Shown here in pieces: positions 28,901 through 42,593 of a stretch of DNA of 64,000 nucleotides; position 1 is the stretch's first letter; every line of letters starts with the position of its first letter. This DNA comes from Leptospira ainlahdjerensis. Lineage in GTDB: Bacteria; Spirochaetota; Leptospiria; Leptospirales; Leptospiraceae. Where the stretch lies: positions 1 through 64,000 of the forward strand of contig NZ_JAFFPU010000038.1 in the NCBI RefSeq assembly GCF_016919175.1, read 5' to 3'. Made by a program: the position numbers and the translations under genes. The notes beneath the pieces are model-generated. The model had not been told where the DNA came from. It searched no databases and saw nothing but the letters and a program-made list of their open reading frames with translations.

Positions 28901-29727
28901 GCTCTAATCGATCTCGACTCGCGGTTGGAAATTCTGTCCGACGATCGACGTTTTTTTCAAACGAACTTTTCCGAGACGGTCCAGACTCTCCTCGACTTTC
29001 AAATCGATTGTATCGGAAAAATTGACCTTAAAAATTTTAATAAAGGAAGTATCCTCCTTTTAGATCGACAATCGCAAACATATTAGAATTTTATGTTTCT
29101 TTTATGAACCCTCCCACCAGCGATCGACTGTAAAACATCCTTCTCTGGATTTCAATTTTGATTTTTCTAAACGATGTTACCGATGCAGATTCCGGTCATT
29201 TTCATCCGCCCCTCGAAAACGAGGGATACAATGAGGCGGACTCGATGATCGGCATTCTCGTCGCGTTGCCCTCCGAATCTCAAAATTCAAACTCGAACGA
29301 ACCGCGGCTAACGGACGACTCGGATCCAAAAAAACGAAGTCGTCCTCAAACAGGGGAAACTTCGGAAAGAATTCCCTTAAAATTTCAAAGGGCATTTACA
29401 AAATCACGAGTGACACGGTGGAGTTTTCTTGGATCAGAGAGAATTCTGATTTTGCAAAATCGATACGAGACGAAATTTGAATCCGAAACGGTTTTTTCTT
29501 GGAGGCAACCGTTGTTATCTAGGAACGGAGCCAAAGGAGAAGAGGAAGAAAAGGAATCTTTCACCTTTTAGAAGGAACCTTGTTGCTCGGAAAAGAAGAT
29601 TCGAAAAATCGAGAGTGTTTTTTCGGGGAAAGTTTTCGATTTCAAAATATCCTTTTTCTCCGAAAACTTTCCGGGCTTTTAAAATCGTGCTTTGGGCATT
29701 TCCCAAGACGAACCGTTTCTCGGAGCG
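28901..29727. other. long intergenic region, no gene supported
   Basis: About 830 bp. A 137-codon frame at 29158-29571 starts with TTG, lacks a ribosome binding site and has no protein-like conservation pattern. Nothing else is recognised. Confidence 0.45.
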
Positions 29728-29756
29728 AAAACATCCTTTCCAAAGAAAGGATGTTT
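29728..29756 (-). terminator. terminator of the DsbD-alpha-like gene
   Basis: AAACATCCTTTC pairs with GAAAGGATGTTT across a 4-nt CAAA loop; on the minus strand the stem ends in TTTT. It begins 14 bp after the stop at 29770. Confidence 0.75.
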
Positions 29757-29769
29757 CAGGACTGCAACG

Positions 29770-30165
<396 letters not shown>

Positions 30166-30293
30166 ACTAGTTTGACCAATTTGTCCGAGGATTTGTTTTA
30201 GAAAAGGATTCTTCACTTCTCTAAAAGTTAGACCTCCGACTCCACGAAATCTTGCGCCTATTTCTTGAGAAATCCCGGAAAACGAAACAGGAA

Positions 30294-30863
30294 TTAAATT
30301 TGAAACTGGCTGATGGAATCCGGTTTTCCGAAGATCCTTTCCAACTCCACGGAAAAGTTTTTGAGAAGAACGGAAGAGATGGATCCGGAAGTCGCCGACG
30401 CAAAGAGTTTAAAACCGGATTCTCCATTGGAAAAAATCTCGATCGATCTTTCCATCGGATCCAAAATCCAGTATTCCTTGACCCCGTGTTTTTCGTAGAG
30501 TTTCTTCTTCGTCTTAAGATCGTGATACGCGTTCCCTTCGGAGAGAATTTCGGCGACCCAATCGGGGGCGCCTTCCACCCGAGTTCTTTGGATGATAGAA
30601 CTTCGTTCCTTTGATATAAAAATCAGGTCGGGTTGAACGACGTTGTGTTCGTCTAACAGGACATCGATGGGAGAAGCAAGGGCAATGCCGTTTTGATTTT
30701 TTCTTACAAACTGCATTAGATAAAAATGAAGCTCGCCGGAAATTCTTTGATGCTCGGGAATCGGAGCTGGAACCATAAATATTTCACCATCCAAAAGTTC
30801 GGCCAAGGTTCCTTCCGGAAGTTTGGCGAGATCTTTATCCGTTTTGATTTCGGTCATTGGCAT
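30294..30863 (-). CDS. Uma2-family (DUF820) putative endonuclease
   Basis: 189 residues. PD-(D/E)XK-like Uma2 pattern: [60 protein letters not shown]. Uma2 proteins are numerous in cyanobacteria and scattered in Leptospira; their function is unknown. No mobile element borders it. Confidence 0.85.
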   Translation of the reverse strand: MPMTEIKTDKDLAKLPEGTLAELLDGEIFMVPAPIPEHQRISGELHFYLMQFVRKNQNGIALASPIDVLLDEHNVVQPDLIFISKERSSIIQRTRVEGAPDWVAEILSEGNAYHDLKTKKKLYEKHGVKEYWILDPMERSIEIFSNGESGFKLFASATSGSISSVLLKNFSVELERIFGKPDSISQFQI

Positions 30864-31285
30864 AGTGAGAACTCATTCTTAGATTGGGTTTGAAGCCGGA
30901 ACAGTTCAGCCTCTTTTTGAGATCAGATTTTGTATCATCCACGATCGAATGTCAACCGAATCTCGGAATGAGTTTGGTCGGAGTAGAAGTTTTTGAGAAA
31001 TTTATTTTCTTTCGATTCTCGTCTACCCCGATTGTTTATCGAGTCGGATTCAAATGGAAATATTCTCATTCGTTTTTCGAAGGAAGTTTGCAAAAGAATT
31101 CTCCAAAATAAAAACTCAGGATGCAATTCTCCTCTTTCCGAGATTTGGACCGAACTCGGACTTCAAAAGAACGGATTGGAAAGGTTGAAAGTCTAACGGA
31201 GCAAACGGCGAAGGTTTTGATTTTATGAAAATCGAGGAAAAGACCACACGAGGAATGTTCGAGAACAAACCTCGGTGAAACGATT
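30864..31285. other. intergenic region
   Basis: About 420 bp between the Uma2 gene start and the end of yajQ. Short frames at 30884-31196 are not gene-like. No repeat or RNA recognised. Confidence 0.4.
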
Positions 31286-31773
31286 TTATTTGTAGTTCGT
31301 AAATTGAACGTCGAAGGGAAGATCGGAAGTTTTTAAAAGATGAATCACTTCTTGAAGATCGTCTTTTTTCTTTCCGACGACACGAACCGATTCTCCCATG
31401 ATGGTCACGTTGACCTTGAGTTTGGAATCCTTGATCAACCTCGTGACTTCCTTGGTCTGTTCCTTTTCCATTCCTTTTCGGATTTTGACTTTCATACGAA
31501 CGGTTCCACCGGTCGCAGGTTCGATCTTGGATTTGAAATCGAAATTCTTCAGACCGATTCCGCGTTTCGCCATCTTGGAAACCAAAACGTCGATGACACT
31601 TTCGAGTTTTCCTTCGTTATCGGAAGTAAGAATCAGTTGTTCTTCTTCGAGTTGGATATCGGATTTGGAACCCTTAAAATCAAAACGGGTTTTGATTTCT
31701 CCGAGAGCCTGTGTGACCGCGTTGATCAGTTCGGGTCTGCTGATTTCGGAAACTACGTCGAAGGATGGATCGC

Positions 31774-31777
<4 letters not shown>
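31286..31777 (-). CDS. yajQ: YajQ-family nucleotide-binding protein
   Basis: 163 residues matching YajQ (DUF520) over the full length: MSDPSFDVVSEISRPEL, EIKTRFDFKGSKSDI, KMAKRGIGLKNFDF, ATGGTVRMKVKIRKGM, and the C-terminal LPFDVQFTNYK. Family members bind nucleotides, including cyclic di-GMP in some species. The start overlaps the alaS stop by 4 bp, so it is coupled to alaS. Confidence 0.93.
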
Positions 31778-34603
<2,826 letters not shown>

Positions 34604-34626
34604 CGAAATGAAATGAAAAAAGAAAC

Positions 34627-35031
34627 TTAACGTTTGGAGAACTGTGTTCCTCTTCTCGCTTTGTGAAGACCGTATTTCTTTCTTTCCACCATTCTTGGAT
34701 CCCGAGTTAGGAATCCTTCTTTTTTAACGGCTGGACGGAACTCCGGTTTGATTCTGCAGATCGCTCTTGCGAGTGCGTGACGAATCGCGCCGACTTGTCC
34801 AGTGATTCCCCCGCCGGAAACATTTAAGTTGAGATCATACTTATCGGTTACGTTCAGGAGAGTCAGAGGGCGAATCGCTTCGTCAATGATAGATTTGCGG
34901 TTTTGAAGATATTCTTTGATATCTTTGTGGTTTACGGTAATTTTACCGGAACCTTCTTTGATTTTTACGCGGGCAACGGAGGTTTTTCTTCTTCCTACTG
35001 CCCAGATTTCTTTTGCTGCTGCGGGTGCCAT
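34627..35031 (-). CDS. rpsI: 30S ribosomal protein S9
   Basis: 134 residues ending in the invariant S9 tail (RRGTQFSKR), which reaches the P-site tRNA. Core: [54 protein letters not shown]. It lies 16 bp after rplM in the standard rplM-rpsI order. Confidence 0.98.
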   Translation of the reverse strand: MAPAAAKEIWAVGRRKTSVARVKIKEGSGKITVNHKDIKEYLQNRKSIIDEAIRPLTLLNVTDKYDLNLNVSGGGITGQVGAIRHALARAICRIKPEFRPAVKKEGFLTRDPRMVERKKYGLHKARRGTQFSKR

Positions 35032-35047
35032 TCTTAAATCGGTCTCC

Positions 35048-35497
35048 TTAGAATTCCAGTTTCACAGGCTTTTGCGCCTGGAGGTTGTGTTCAGCGCCCG
35101 GAAAAATTTTGCAATGGGTGAGCATTTTGTCTCCGAGTTTGCTCTTAGGAAGCATTCCCTTTACAGCCTCGTAGATGATCTTTTCCGGCTGTTTTGCGAT
35201 GAGATCTTTGAAAGAAGTTTCAGTCATCCCACCCGGATAACGAGAGTGGTGATAATACTTCTTCTGAGTTTCTTTGTTACCGGTTACTTTCACTTTAGAA
35301 GCATTGATAACAATGATGTTGTCTCCACAATCTTGGTTCGGAGTAAAAGTTGCTTTGTGTTTTCCGCGAAGTCTTGCGGCAATCCCGGAGACAAGTCTTC
35401 CGAGGGTTTTTCCTTCCGCATCCACTACGAACCAGCCTTTGACGGCATTTTCTTTCGTAAGAGAAGGAGTTTTATGTGCTTTTGATAATACTGACAT
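35048..35497 (-). CDS. rplM: 50S ribosomal protein L13
   Basis: 149 residues, typical length. Core: [77 protein letters not shown]. First gene of rplM-rpsI. Confidence 0.98.
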   Translation of the reverse strand: MSVLSKAHKTPSLTKENAVKGWFVVDAEGKTLGRLVSGIAARLRGKHKATFTPNQDCGDNIIVINASKVKVTGNKETQKKYYHHSRYPGGMTETSFKDLIAKQPEKIIYEAVKGMLPKSKLGDKMLTHCKIFPGAEHNLQAQKPVKLEF

Positions 35498-36327
35498 GAA
35501 AATCGTCCTGTAGGAGCCAGATTTTCGCTCTGACCCCCAAAGTCAAGAAAAAAGAACCGAATTACCGGAAAGGAAGCGTTTTAGAAAAAGGAAGGTCTTC
35601 CGTCCCTTGAGGATTTGTGAGAGTTCCTACTTTTTTCCTTCTCTCCTTGAGAACAAGGAGGTTTCTTTTTTGACGCGGGGCGATTCGCTCGCAGATCCGT
35701 TTTTACAAAAGGCTCGCGACTGCGCTTTTCGCTCCAATTCCTTTGGAATTTCCGCTTCAATCGCGATCGCGGAAGTTTTTTCCGGAGAGAAAAAGGTTTC
35801 TTTCGAAAAAACCTCGGAAACAAAATGTGAGAGTTCCTACTTTTTCAAAAAGAGAAAATTCCAGAACTCAAAAACCGTGGAGTTCCCACGAAGATTGGTG
35901 GTTCCAACGATTGCGTGAGATCTTACCTACGTTTCTAAAAGTAGGAACTCCTCCTTTCAGAGGCCTCATTCGGGAATTCTTTGAAATGGGAAGACCGACT
36001 TTGAAAAAGTCGGAACTACTTTTCCGGGGGAAGGAAGATTTCCGGAGCGAGGGACACTCAACTTTCACACTGTTTCCTCAACTCGGATCGTTTTTCACAC
36101 CGCGATTGATCGGGCCAGTGGCCGCTCACTTATGTTCGCTGAACTAAAGCGCCACTGCTTCCTGAACTCAAGATCTCGTTCCCTATGGGTCACTCGATCG
36201 GGCACAACGGCCGGCACGAGAGCGTGAGAAGGAGGTAGCCGAAGCGCGGCACAGCCCGATCCCGCGAGTTCATTCAAAAAATCTAAATTTACCGTAGAAC
36301 AAAACGCGGGAGCCACCCAAACTTTTT
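35498..36327. other. long intergenic region with repeat fragments and a GC-rich block
   Basis: The motif GTGAGAGTTCCTACTTTTT occurs near 35617 and again near 35826; CGTGGAGTTCCCACG near 35876 and GTAGGAACTCC near 35940 are related inverted-repeat cores like those inside the MITE-like elements. From about 36095 to 36275 the base composition turns GC-rich (for example CGGCACAGCCCGATCCCGCG), unlike its neighbours. No credible gene. Confidence 0.5.
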
Positions 36328-36957
36328 TTACTTACATTCGCTCTTGAGTTTAGTTGAGATCGTTAGATCCACGTCCGGCCAGAGTTTCGAAATTCCGTCC
36401 TTTCCTTTGTGAAGGTCATTGCAGACTTGGTTCAGGGCCTCCACCGAAGAAAGAGCTTTGAAATCTCCGAGTTCGATTTTGCTCGTTGCTTCGATCTGCG
36501 ATTCTTCCGAGATGGAGAAGTTCACGTCGATTTTCTTCGTTACCCCATTGAACTGAAGTTGAATCACTCCCTTCCCCGCCTTCTTGTCGGAATTCAACTC
36601 TACGGATAATACCTTTCCTTCGATTTTTCCGTTTTTCTTCAGAGGAAAGAAAAATGCGGACTTAATCTTCGCGTCTCTCTCGTTGTTCCCGGAATTCACC
36701 GTATTCGGATCGATCGTAAATTTGAGTCCCTTCAAAGCTTTTTCCGGAGACTTCCCGGACGAAGTTCCGTCCACTTCAATCTTTTCGAAAGAACCTCCGA
36801 CCCCGGTCTTCTCCGTAAACTTGAAAGCCTTCCACCCAAACTTCGTGGAAGAATGATCGTAAGTGTAAGAACAGTTTTTGTTTTTGGTCGCTTCTTCTGA
36901 AAATCCGGCGACAAATGGAAGGAGGATCAAAGAATAGAATAGAATGATTCGTTTCAT
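36328..36957 (-). CDS. YceI-family secreted protein
   Basis: 209 residues with a Sec signal ([20 protein letters not shown]). YceI-like lipocalin-type barrel pattern: [65 protein letters not shown]. Members bind isoprenoid lipids. The inverted duplication already includes the gene from position 36553; the window edge hides whether the rest is duplicated. Confidence 0.85.
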   Translation of the reverse strand: MKRIILFYSLILLPFVAGFSEEATKNKNCSYTYDHSSTKFGWKAFKFTEKTGVGGSFEKIEVDGTSSGKSPEKALKGLKFTIDPNTVNSGNNERDAKIKSAFFFPLKKNGKIEGKVLSVELNSDKKAGKGVIQLQFNGVTKKIDVNFSISEESQIEATSKIELGDFKALSSVEALNQVCNDLHKGKDGISKLWPDVDLTISTKLKSECK

Positions 36958-37016
36958 AGTCTCTCAGACTGATCCGAAATCAAAGAAAGTCAAGATTTTT
37001 GAAGGAAAATTCGAAT

Positions 37017-37931
37017 TTGAAAGAATCGGAAATCATCCGCGCACTCTATCCTCCCGAATCTTTACAGACTGACGACTGTTATCTGGACGAAGAAGGTCGG
37101 ATCTACACGACGGATACGATCTGCGAAGGAACCCATTTCCGAATCGAATGGAGCGGCCCCAGAGAAATCGCTAAAAAACTCGTGGAAGTCAACGTCTCGG
37201 ACATCGCCGCAGGAGGTGGAGTTCCCACAAAAGCATTCTTAAACCTTGGACTCAGCCCTGAATTCTCAAAAGAAGAATGGATTCTTCCTTTCTCGCAGTC
37301 TCTCGAAACAACTCTTTCTTCCTATGGAATCACACTTTGCGGAGGAGACACGTATCGCTCCCCTTCTCTCAATCTCACTCTTACTCTGGTCGGAACTTCA
37401 ACCCTTCCCTGGAAACGTTCCGGCGGAAAGTTGGGCGACTTTCTCTATCTTTCCGGCGCCGTAGGTCTTTCTCAACTCGGTTATAAAATTCTGAACGAAG
37501 GCCTCTCAGTGCCGGAACCCCTCCGAAGTCTTTCTTTGGAAAAACATCTTTCACCGAAGGCCCGACTGAAAGTGGCCCAAGAACTCTCCCGAAACTTTCC
37601 GGTCTCGTCCTGTATGGATCTTACGGACGGTCTCCTCCAGGATCTTCCCAAACTCTCGGCGTCCTCCGAACTCGGCCTGGAAATCTTTCTGGAAAGAATT
37701 CCTTCTCCGGAGGGAATTCTTTCGTTTTTGAGTTTGGAAGAGGTCTTGAGTTCGGGAGAAGAATTGGAACTTCTCTTCTTGAGTCCCTTCGAACTCCCGA
37801 ACACGTTAGCCGGAATATCAATCACAAAAATTGGTGCTACGACCGGAGCCTGGAAAGGAGTTCGATACTTCCAAAAAAACACCGAAAAGAATTTTGAACA
37901 TTCTGGTTTTGAACACTTTGAACCGTCTTAA
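37017..37931 (+). CDS. thiL: thiamine-monophosphate kinase
   Basis: About 304 residues. Phosphorylates thiamine monophosphate to the diphosphate. ThiL/PurM-fold motifs: [59 protein letters not shown] and [15 protein letters not shown]. No ATG or GTG is available. TTG 37017 is chosen because GAAGGA lies 10 nt upstream; TTG 36999 is an alternative. It is divergent from yceI. The gene is present twice (see 62622). Confidence 0.9.
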   Translation: MKESEIIRALYPPESLQTDDCYLDEEGRIYTTDTICEGTHFRIEWSGPREIAKKLVEVNVSDIAAGGGVPTKAFLNLGLSPEFSKEEWILPFSQSLETTLSSYGITLCGGDTYRSPSLNLTLTLVGTSTLPWKRSGGKLGDFLYLSGAVGLSQLGYKILNEGLSVPEPLRSLSLEKHLSPKARLKVAQELSRNFPVSSCMDLTDGLLQDLPKLSASSELGLEIFLERIPSPEGILSFLSLEEVLSSGEELELLFLSPFELPNTLAGISITKIGATTGAWKGVRYFQKNTEKNFEHSGFEHFEPS

Positions 37932-38008
37932 TGGAGGATCGGATTTTCTATCCGGAGTTCCAAGATGCGTTTTTCTCTCAAAAAACTCTCCTTAAAGAAT
38001 CCGCTTTT

Positions 38009-38569
38009 TTATCTTCTGATCCAAGGAACAAGATTCCAGATCAGAAACGCTCCGTGGAGATATAAACCGGGAAGCCAAATCGGAACCAGAAGAAAATCCG
38101 GTTGTGTATAATAAAAAAGGCCCGCCCGAGAAATCAATCCCTCCATCATAGCGCCTGCGATCGCAAGAAGAATAGAAAACAAACCCAGTTCTTTTCTATT
38201 CTCTGAAAAGAAGATTCTAAGAATCCAAAAAAACAAATAGATCGCCGCAAGCAATAAAGATTGATCTGCATAGACGCCGCTTGCAAAATAAACCCCCACA
38301 AACCAAAGGGTTGAAATCACGAAATCTTTTTTGTTAAATTCCCCGCTTTCTTTTCGAAAAAAGAAAGCGCCTAAATACATAAAGAAAGTTGCAAGCAAGA
38401 ATTGAGGCGCCACCCACCAAGCTTGTCCCCATAATCCGGAATGAAAATACTTTAGAACTCCGTAATATACATGGATTTGATCGCAAGCGGCAAGTCCGAT
38501 CGCACCTAAAACCAGGACTACGATTAACTTTCCCGGATTCTCTAAAATTCTCAGATTTAAAATCGGCAT
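38009..38569 (-). CDS. polytopic membrane protein of unknown function
   Basis: 186 residues, about six TM helices; conserved-looking polar positions include CDQIHVYYGVLKYFH, GQAWWVAPQF, AMMEGLISRAGLFYYTQPD and PIWLPGLYLHGAFL. The Glu/Tyr/Pro pattern resembles small DUF2878- or INSIG-like membrane proteins, but this is weak. AGGAG lies 8 nt before ATG 38569. Confidence 0.72.
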   Translation of the reverse strand: MPILNLRILENPGKLIVVLVLGAIGLAACDQIHVYYGVLKYFHSGLWGQAWWVAPQFLLATFFMYLGAFFFRKESGEFNKKDFVISTLWFVGVYFASGVYADQSLLLAAIYLFFWILRIFFSENRKELGLFSILLAIAGAMMEGLISRAGLFYYTQPDFLLVPIWLPGLYLHGAFLIWNLVPWIRR

Positions 38570-39606
38570 CAAATTCTCCTAAATTTTTTTTCCAACTTGT
38601 TTTTTTGCGGTGATTCTAATCGACTTTTCTCTCTCGCGCAACCCATTCCTGAAAATGGAAAAAGAATCCGCCGCTTTTTTGATCTTTCCGATTCGTTTTA
38701 TCGATCGAATGAAACGAATCGAACCAAAAACGTTTCCATGGATTGATTCGTCTTGAAATTGTAAGGACAAAAGAGAACGTCTCTTCTCGATCCTACATAG
38801 AGCCGCAAATATTATAAAAAATCTCAACGCATGTTTGTGAAGGAATGAATGCCTTTGAGTGATGTTGTGTATCGAAGAATGCAATTCACACGAGTTATAA
38901 ATTCCTATCGGTTGCAACCGGCGACCGGAAGAGAATCTCGGATTTGGCTTATTACAGATCGGACCGGGTTGAGATTCTAAGGAAAGTAATTTTAAGAAAC
39001 CGACCTAGTAAGGAGCGTTTTGATTGTATGAATTTTCTCATTCGATTCTACAATTTGCTTCGATAGAGGGGTTCAAGTTGTTCTTTGAGAGTTTCGAATG
39101 TGCTTGAACTTTGAGTTCAAGCACAAAGTTGCCCCGGAATTTTTCAGCCAAGACTGCGTGCTCGACCTCCAGGGAAACAAGGCTGTTATTAGAGCCCGGC
39201 TTCCATCCAACTGGCTTCTCGATTCTTTACATTGGATCAAAAATCCAATACAAAAATTAAAATCCACATCGTAAGACGTTTTCTAAGCCGTTCCTTTTTT
39301 GATTCTTGAATCGAAAAAAAGGGAAATATATATTCAATTTCGTTAATTTGATTAGAATCTTAATTTTAAATATTCTAATTTTTTTAAGTATTTAGAAAGC
39401 CTCGGATACTTCTGTGAAAAAGAAACGGACGTAAGCTACCAGACATCGAAGAGAAATCTCTGGGACTTTTCCCGAACTCGTAAAACCCGCAAGGGGCTCC
39501 GGATCCAATCTATTTTCAAAAAAAATAGCGGAGGAATTCTTGCGACGTTTTAGATCTGCTTCCGGCGCGGATCTGAAAGTGTAGAAGACTCTAGATTCCA
39601 CCGTGA
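38570..39606. other. intergenic region with a strong hairpin
   Basis: About 1 kb with no credible gene. A 12-bp perfect stem with 3-nt loop lies at 39099-39125 (TGTGCTTGAACT, TTG, AGTTCAAGCACA); lacking a T-run, it may be an operator or an RNA hairpin rather than a terminator. Frames at 38579-38917 and 39073-39267 are not supported. A mirror copy occupies 60947-61983. Confidence 0.45.
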
Positions 39607-39852
39607 AACCTTATCCAAAAGTTATCCGGACCCGGACGGAAATCTGTCGGAACTCCTACAATTCCACTGTGAAATTCGCGCGCCCCGCCCGATTTTCGGG
39701 TGGTGGGGTGGGTGGCGGAAAAATTCCGGCGACTTTCCTCTATCAAAAAATTATATTTTTTGCAAGTAAAAACTTCCTTGTAGGAATTCCTACAAAATCT
39801 CTCTTCTCGGGACGATTCTCATTGTATCTCCCTCTCAAATTGTTGGTACGGT
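39607..39852 (+). repeat. MITE-like interspersed repeat, copy 3
   Basis: 246 bp. Ends: AACCTTATCCAAAAGTTATC at 39607 and the complement of TTGTTGGTACGGTT ending at 39852. Interior blocks are the same as copies 1 and 2, including the G-run near 39700 and a perfect 16-bp palindrome TGTAGGAATTCCTACA at 39779-39794. Confidence 0.75.
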
Positions 39853-39900
39853 TATAATTCCACCGGAAGGGGAACCGAGAATCACAAACGTAATATCGAT

Positions 39901-40308
39901 TTATAGATTTTGGTTATAGGATTTACCTTGCAGCTTCCTATCCAAGATCCAAGAACTTCCGATAAGGATTACCGGTATCACTAAATAACTGATCGCGATT
40001 TCAGTAAAATAGGTGAAGGCGTTCATTTTAAAGCCGATGATAAACGCCAAAAGATCTGGCACAATACTCAAGACCAGCCAGAGAACGCTGGCGGAATAAG
40101 AATGTTTTTGAAAATCGGAGTTAACTGTTCTTAAATACAATCCCCAAAAAACAACAACCGTGAGCGCAAGAATAACCCCCAGAATCGATTTGAAGAAAAG
40201 TCGATTACTTCCAAGGAGTTGAAATAATGGAATCGCAAGAACGAACGGGATGACCCAAACGATAATCCCATAACTGAATATTCGGAACGTAAAGATTGAT
40301 TGTCTCAT
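39901..40308 (-). CDS. four-TM membrane protein of unknown function
   Basis: 135 residues from ATG 40308, chosen because GGAAAAA precedes it and it begins the membrane-like N-terminus MRQSIFTFRIFSYG. Four hydrophobic segments (about 8-30, 37-57, 71-93 and 103-125) with a short basic C-terminus. Not recognised. Confidence 0.68.
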   Translation of the reverse strand: MRQSIFTFRIFSYGIIVWVIPFVLAIPLFQLLGSNRLFFKSILGVILALTVVVFWGLYLRTVNSDFQKHSYSASVLWLVLSIVPDLLAFIIGFKMNAFTYFTEIAISYLVIPVILIGSSWILDRKLQGKSYNQNL

Positions 40309-40475
40309 AATTTTTCCAGAATTAAAAAAAGGATACAAATCTCATTCTATATTTTATTTCCGCAGCTTTTCCCAAACGGTGAGCAGGGTTCCTATAAAAT
40401 CTGCCTTTCGCAAGACGGGATTTTCTTTGGGAAAGCATTTGTTGTTTCGGAGGCTTTTTATATTTGTGTGTTTAT

Positions 40476-40838
40476 GCGAACTGCGCATAAACCCGAACAA
40501 GGCGACTTCAAGATCACGAACCAACTCCATCGCCGCGTTTACGCGAACTGCGTATAAACCCAAACATCGCAACTCCAAAATCACGAACCCACCCCATCGC
40601 CGCGTTTAGGCGAACTGCGTATAAACCCAAACAAGGCAACTCCAAAATCACGAACCACCCCCATCGCCGCGTTTAGGCGAACTGCGTATAAACCCGAACA
40701 TCGCAACTCCAAAATCACGAACCAACTCCATCGCCGTGTTTAGGCGAACTGCGTATAAACCCAAACAAGGCAACTCCAGAATCACGAACCCACCCCATCG
40801 CCGTGTTTAGGCGAACTGCGTATAAACCCAAACAAGGC
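40476..40838 (+). repeat. 67-bp tandem repeat (VNTR), five full units plus a partial
   Basis: Unit starts (GCGAACTGCG) at 40476, 40543, 40610, 40677, 40744 and 40811, exactly 67 bp apart; the last unit stops after 28 bp. Each unit has a hairpin-forming junction: in unit 1 GTTTATGCG-AACTG-CGCATAAAC is a perfect 9-bp stem, degenerate in later units. Inner variants alternate ACAAGGC and ACATCGC. It has no unique spacers, so it is not CRISPR. Confidence 0.9.
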
Positions 40839-40930
40839 CTCCCCTTCAGAAATCCTTCGATTTATTTTAATTGCAGAGAAGGATCCGATCGGTTGAATTG
40901 TTCCATCCGAACAGAGAGGGGAAAAGAGAA

Positions 40931-41923
40931 ATGAAGATACTTAAGTGGGCGCTTGGAATATTGGGAGCTTTCTCCCTTTTCCTTGTAGTAACTTTTTATG
41001 CGGAGATTCCTAAATACGAATACAAACCGACCCCTTTGCATTCCGACTTTGAAACGTATTATAAGGAAAAACTTCAGATCAGTCTTTCTAAAAAAGCGAG
41101 ACCCGGAAACGAAGAAAAACTTGTTCGTTATTCTCCCGGAAAAACCGAAGTAGCCATTCTTTACATTCACGGCTTCGGGGCTTCCCGGGCGGAGGGCGAA
41201 GAAGTAACGGATAAACTTGCAAAAGATCTCAAAGCGAATCTCTATTATGTTCGTCTTCCCGGACACGGAACTAACTTAGAAGATCACAGAGATACAAGTT
41301 TTGATCAGATCATCCAAGACGCGGAAACCGCCTTTTTGGAAGCGGAGAAACTCGGAAAAAAAACGATTCTGATCGGAACCAGCATGGGCGGTTTGATCTC
41401 CACCTATTTAGCAGCAAAATATCCCGAGAAAGTTCATGTCCTGATTTTAGCATCCCCTTTTTACGATTTCACAAATCCATTGGGAGGGCTCTATCAATTC
41501 TCTTGGGGAAAAGAATTCGGACATCTTCTTCTTGGAAAAATTAGAAAGTCGACAGACGAACAAAAAAGAGATCCCGCGAGCGCATTCTGGTATCGAGATC
41601 AGTATCTCGCTGCGGTTCAAAACGTCTCCGACTTAAAGGAATTCGTCCTCAACACGGACCCTTTTTCAAAAATAACCTCTCCCGTCTTGATGTTCTATTA
41701 TTATAAGAACGATCAGGAACAAGACAAATCGGCCTCCGTTAAATCGATGTTAAACGCTTTTGAAAGGATTCAGAAGAATGGAAAAGCGAACCCTCTAAAT
41801 AAAGCGGTTCGACTCGAAGTCGGCGATCACGTCCTTTTTTCGAAATATATGGTGAGCGATAAGGAGAAAATTCTCAAAGAAACGGAGGATTTTATCGGAA
41901 AGGTATTATTGGAAACAAAATAA
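40931..41923 (+). CDS. alpha/beta hydrolase (serine esterase/lipase-like)
   Basis: 330 residues, N-terminal TM anchor (about 7-24). Motifs: [16 protein letters not shown] (oxyanion HG), [22 protein letters not shown] (nucleophile Ser in GTSMG), an acid near [17 protein letters not shown] and catalytic His in [13 protein letters not shown] 40931 follows GGGGAAAAGAGAA and starts the TM segment; an upstream in-frame start at 40871 is less likely. Possibly a monoacylglycerol lipase or carboxylesterase at the inner membrane. Confidence 0.85.
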   Translation: MKILKWALGILGAFSLFLVVTFYAEIPKYEYKPTPLHSDFETYYKEKLQISLSKKARPGNEEKLVRYSPGKTEVAILYIHGFGASRAEGEEVTDKLAKDLKANLYYVRLPGHGTNLEDHRDTSFDQIIQDAETAFLEAEKLGKKTILIGTSMGGLISTYLAAKYPEKVHVLILASPFYDFTNPLGGLYQFSWGKEFGHLLLGKIRKSTDEQKRDPASAFWYRDQYLAAVQNVSDLKEFVLNTDPFSKITSPVLMFYYYKNDQEQDKSASVKSMLNAFERIQKNGKANPLNKAVRLEVGDHVLFSKYMVSDKEKILKETEDFIGKVLLETK

Positions 41924-41961
41924 ACCTAATTTCAAAACGAATTTCTATCCTACGAAGTTGA

Positions 41962-41998
41962 GTTTGTAAACCTCTTCTATTTCTCGAGGTTTACAAAC
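41962..41998. terminator. bidirectional hairpin between convergent genes
   Basis: GTTTGTAAACCTC (41962-41974) pairs with GAGGTTTACAAAC (41986-41998), a perfect 13-bp stem. It has no long T-run, but its position between two convergent stops suggests termination. Confidence 0.65.
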
Positions 41999-42008
41999 AT
42001 TCCGAAGA

Positions 42009-42542
42009 CTACTTCTTCCGTTTTTTCACCGCAGTCTTTTTCTTGGCCGCTTTTTTCTTAACGACTTTTTTCTTCGTCTTAGGCTTTGACTTCGTTTTCG
42101 GTTTTGCCTTTTTCGCCGCCGCCTTTTTAGCTTTTGCGGCTTTTTTCTTAGGAGCGCTCTTTTTCTTTGCGGGAGCTTTCTTTTTAACCGCCTTCTTCAC
42201 AGCCGTCTTCTTTGGCGCCGGGCCAAGATTCGAAAGAGCGAAAAGAATCGCACTTTCCGATAAAGAATCCCAATCTTCTTGGAATTCGCTCGGAATCTGA
42301 AGCCAATCCTTCATCGCCCTTCCCTTTCCGGACGGATCAAAAAGTTTAGCTCCCGGATAACGCGCGATGATTTCGGCAATTTTCTCCGCACCGAGTTTTA
42401 AAACGAGTTCTCCTTGGAAAAAAGCTCCGAAGGGTTTTCCATCCAAGTTCAGCGATTCAAGACCGAACCACTTTCCGATGGAAGCTTGTTTGTGTTTGTT
42501 GATAAAGTTTTCTGAGAAGACTTCAAAGTTAGAATGAGACAT
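42009..42542 (-). CDS. TfoX-N-like domain protein with histone-H1-like Lys/Ala tail
   Basis: 177 residues. Residues about 20-105 follow the TfoX N-terminal fold ([37 protein letters not shown]). Residues about 110-177 are almost only Lys, Ala, Pro and Thr in [19 protein letters not shown] repeats, as in bacterial histone-H1 homologues that bind DNA. A nucleoid or regulatory role is inferred. N-terminus here [12 protein letters not shown]; the other arm reads [12 protein letters not shown]. Confidence 0.82.
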   Translation of the reverse strand: MSHSNFEVFSENFINKHKQASIGKWFGLESLNLDGKPFGAFFQGELVLKLGAEKIAEIIARYPGAKLFDPSGKGRAMKDWLQIPSEFQEDWDSLSESAILFALSNLGPAPKKTAVKKAVKKKAPAKKKSAPKKKAAKAKKAAAKKAKPKTKSKPKTKKKVVKKKAAKKKTAVKKRKK

Positions 42543-42593
42543 GCGACTAAGAGAATTCTTTCTTAAGAGTTTTCAAGAAATAAATTTTTCTTA

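Noticed and set aside
29158..29571. 137-codon frame in the gap after the small lipoprotein
   Set aside because: TTG start without ribosome binding site; low-complexity, no family resemblance.
38579..38917. 112-codon frame between the membrane protein and the MITE-like element
   Set aside because: No ribosome binding site, no signal or domain, composition unlike neighbouring genes.
39073..39267. 64-codon minus-strand frame
   Set aside because: It runs through the 12-bp hairpin and has no recognisable protein features.
40476..40838. Possible CRISPR array
   Set aside because: The 67-bp units are contiguous and near-identical, with no unique spacers and no cas genes.
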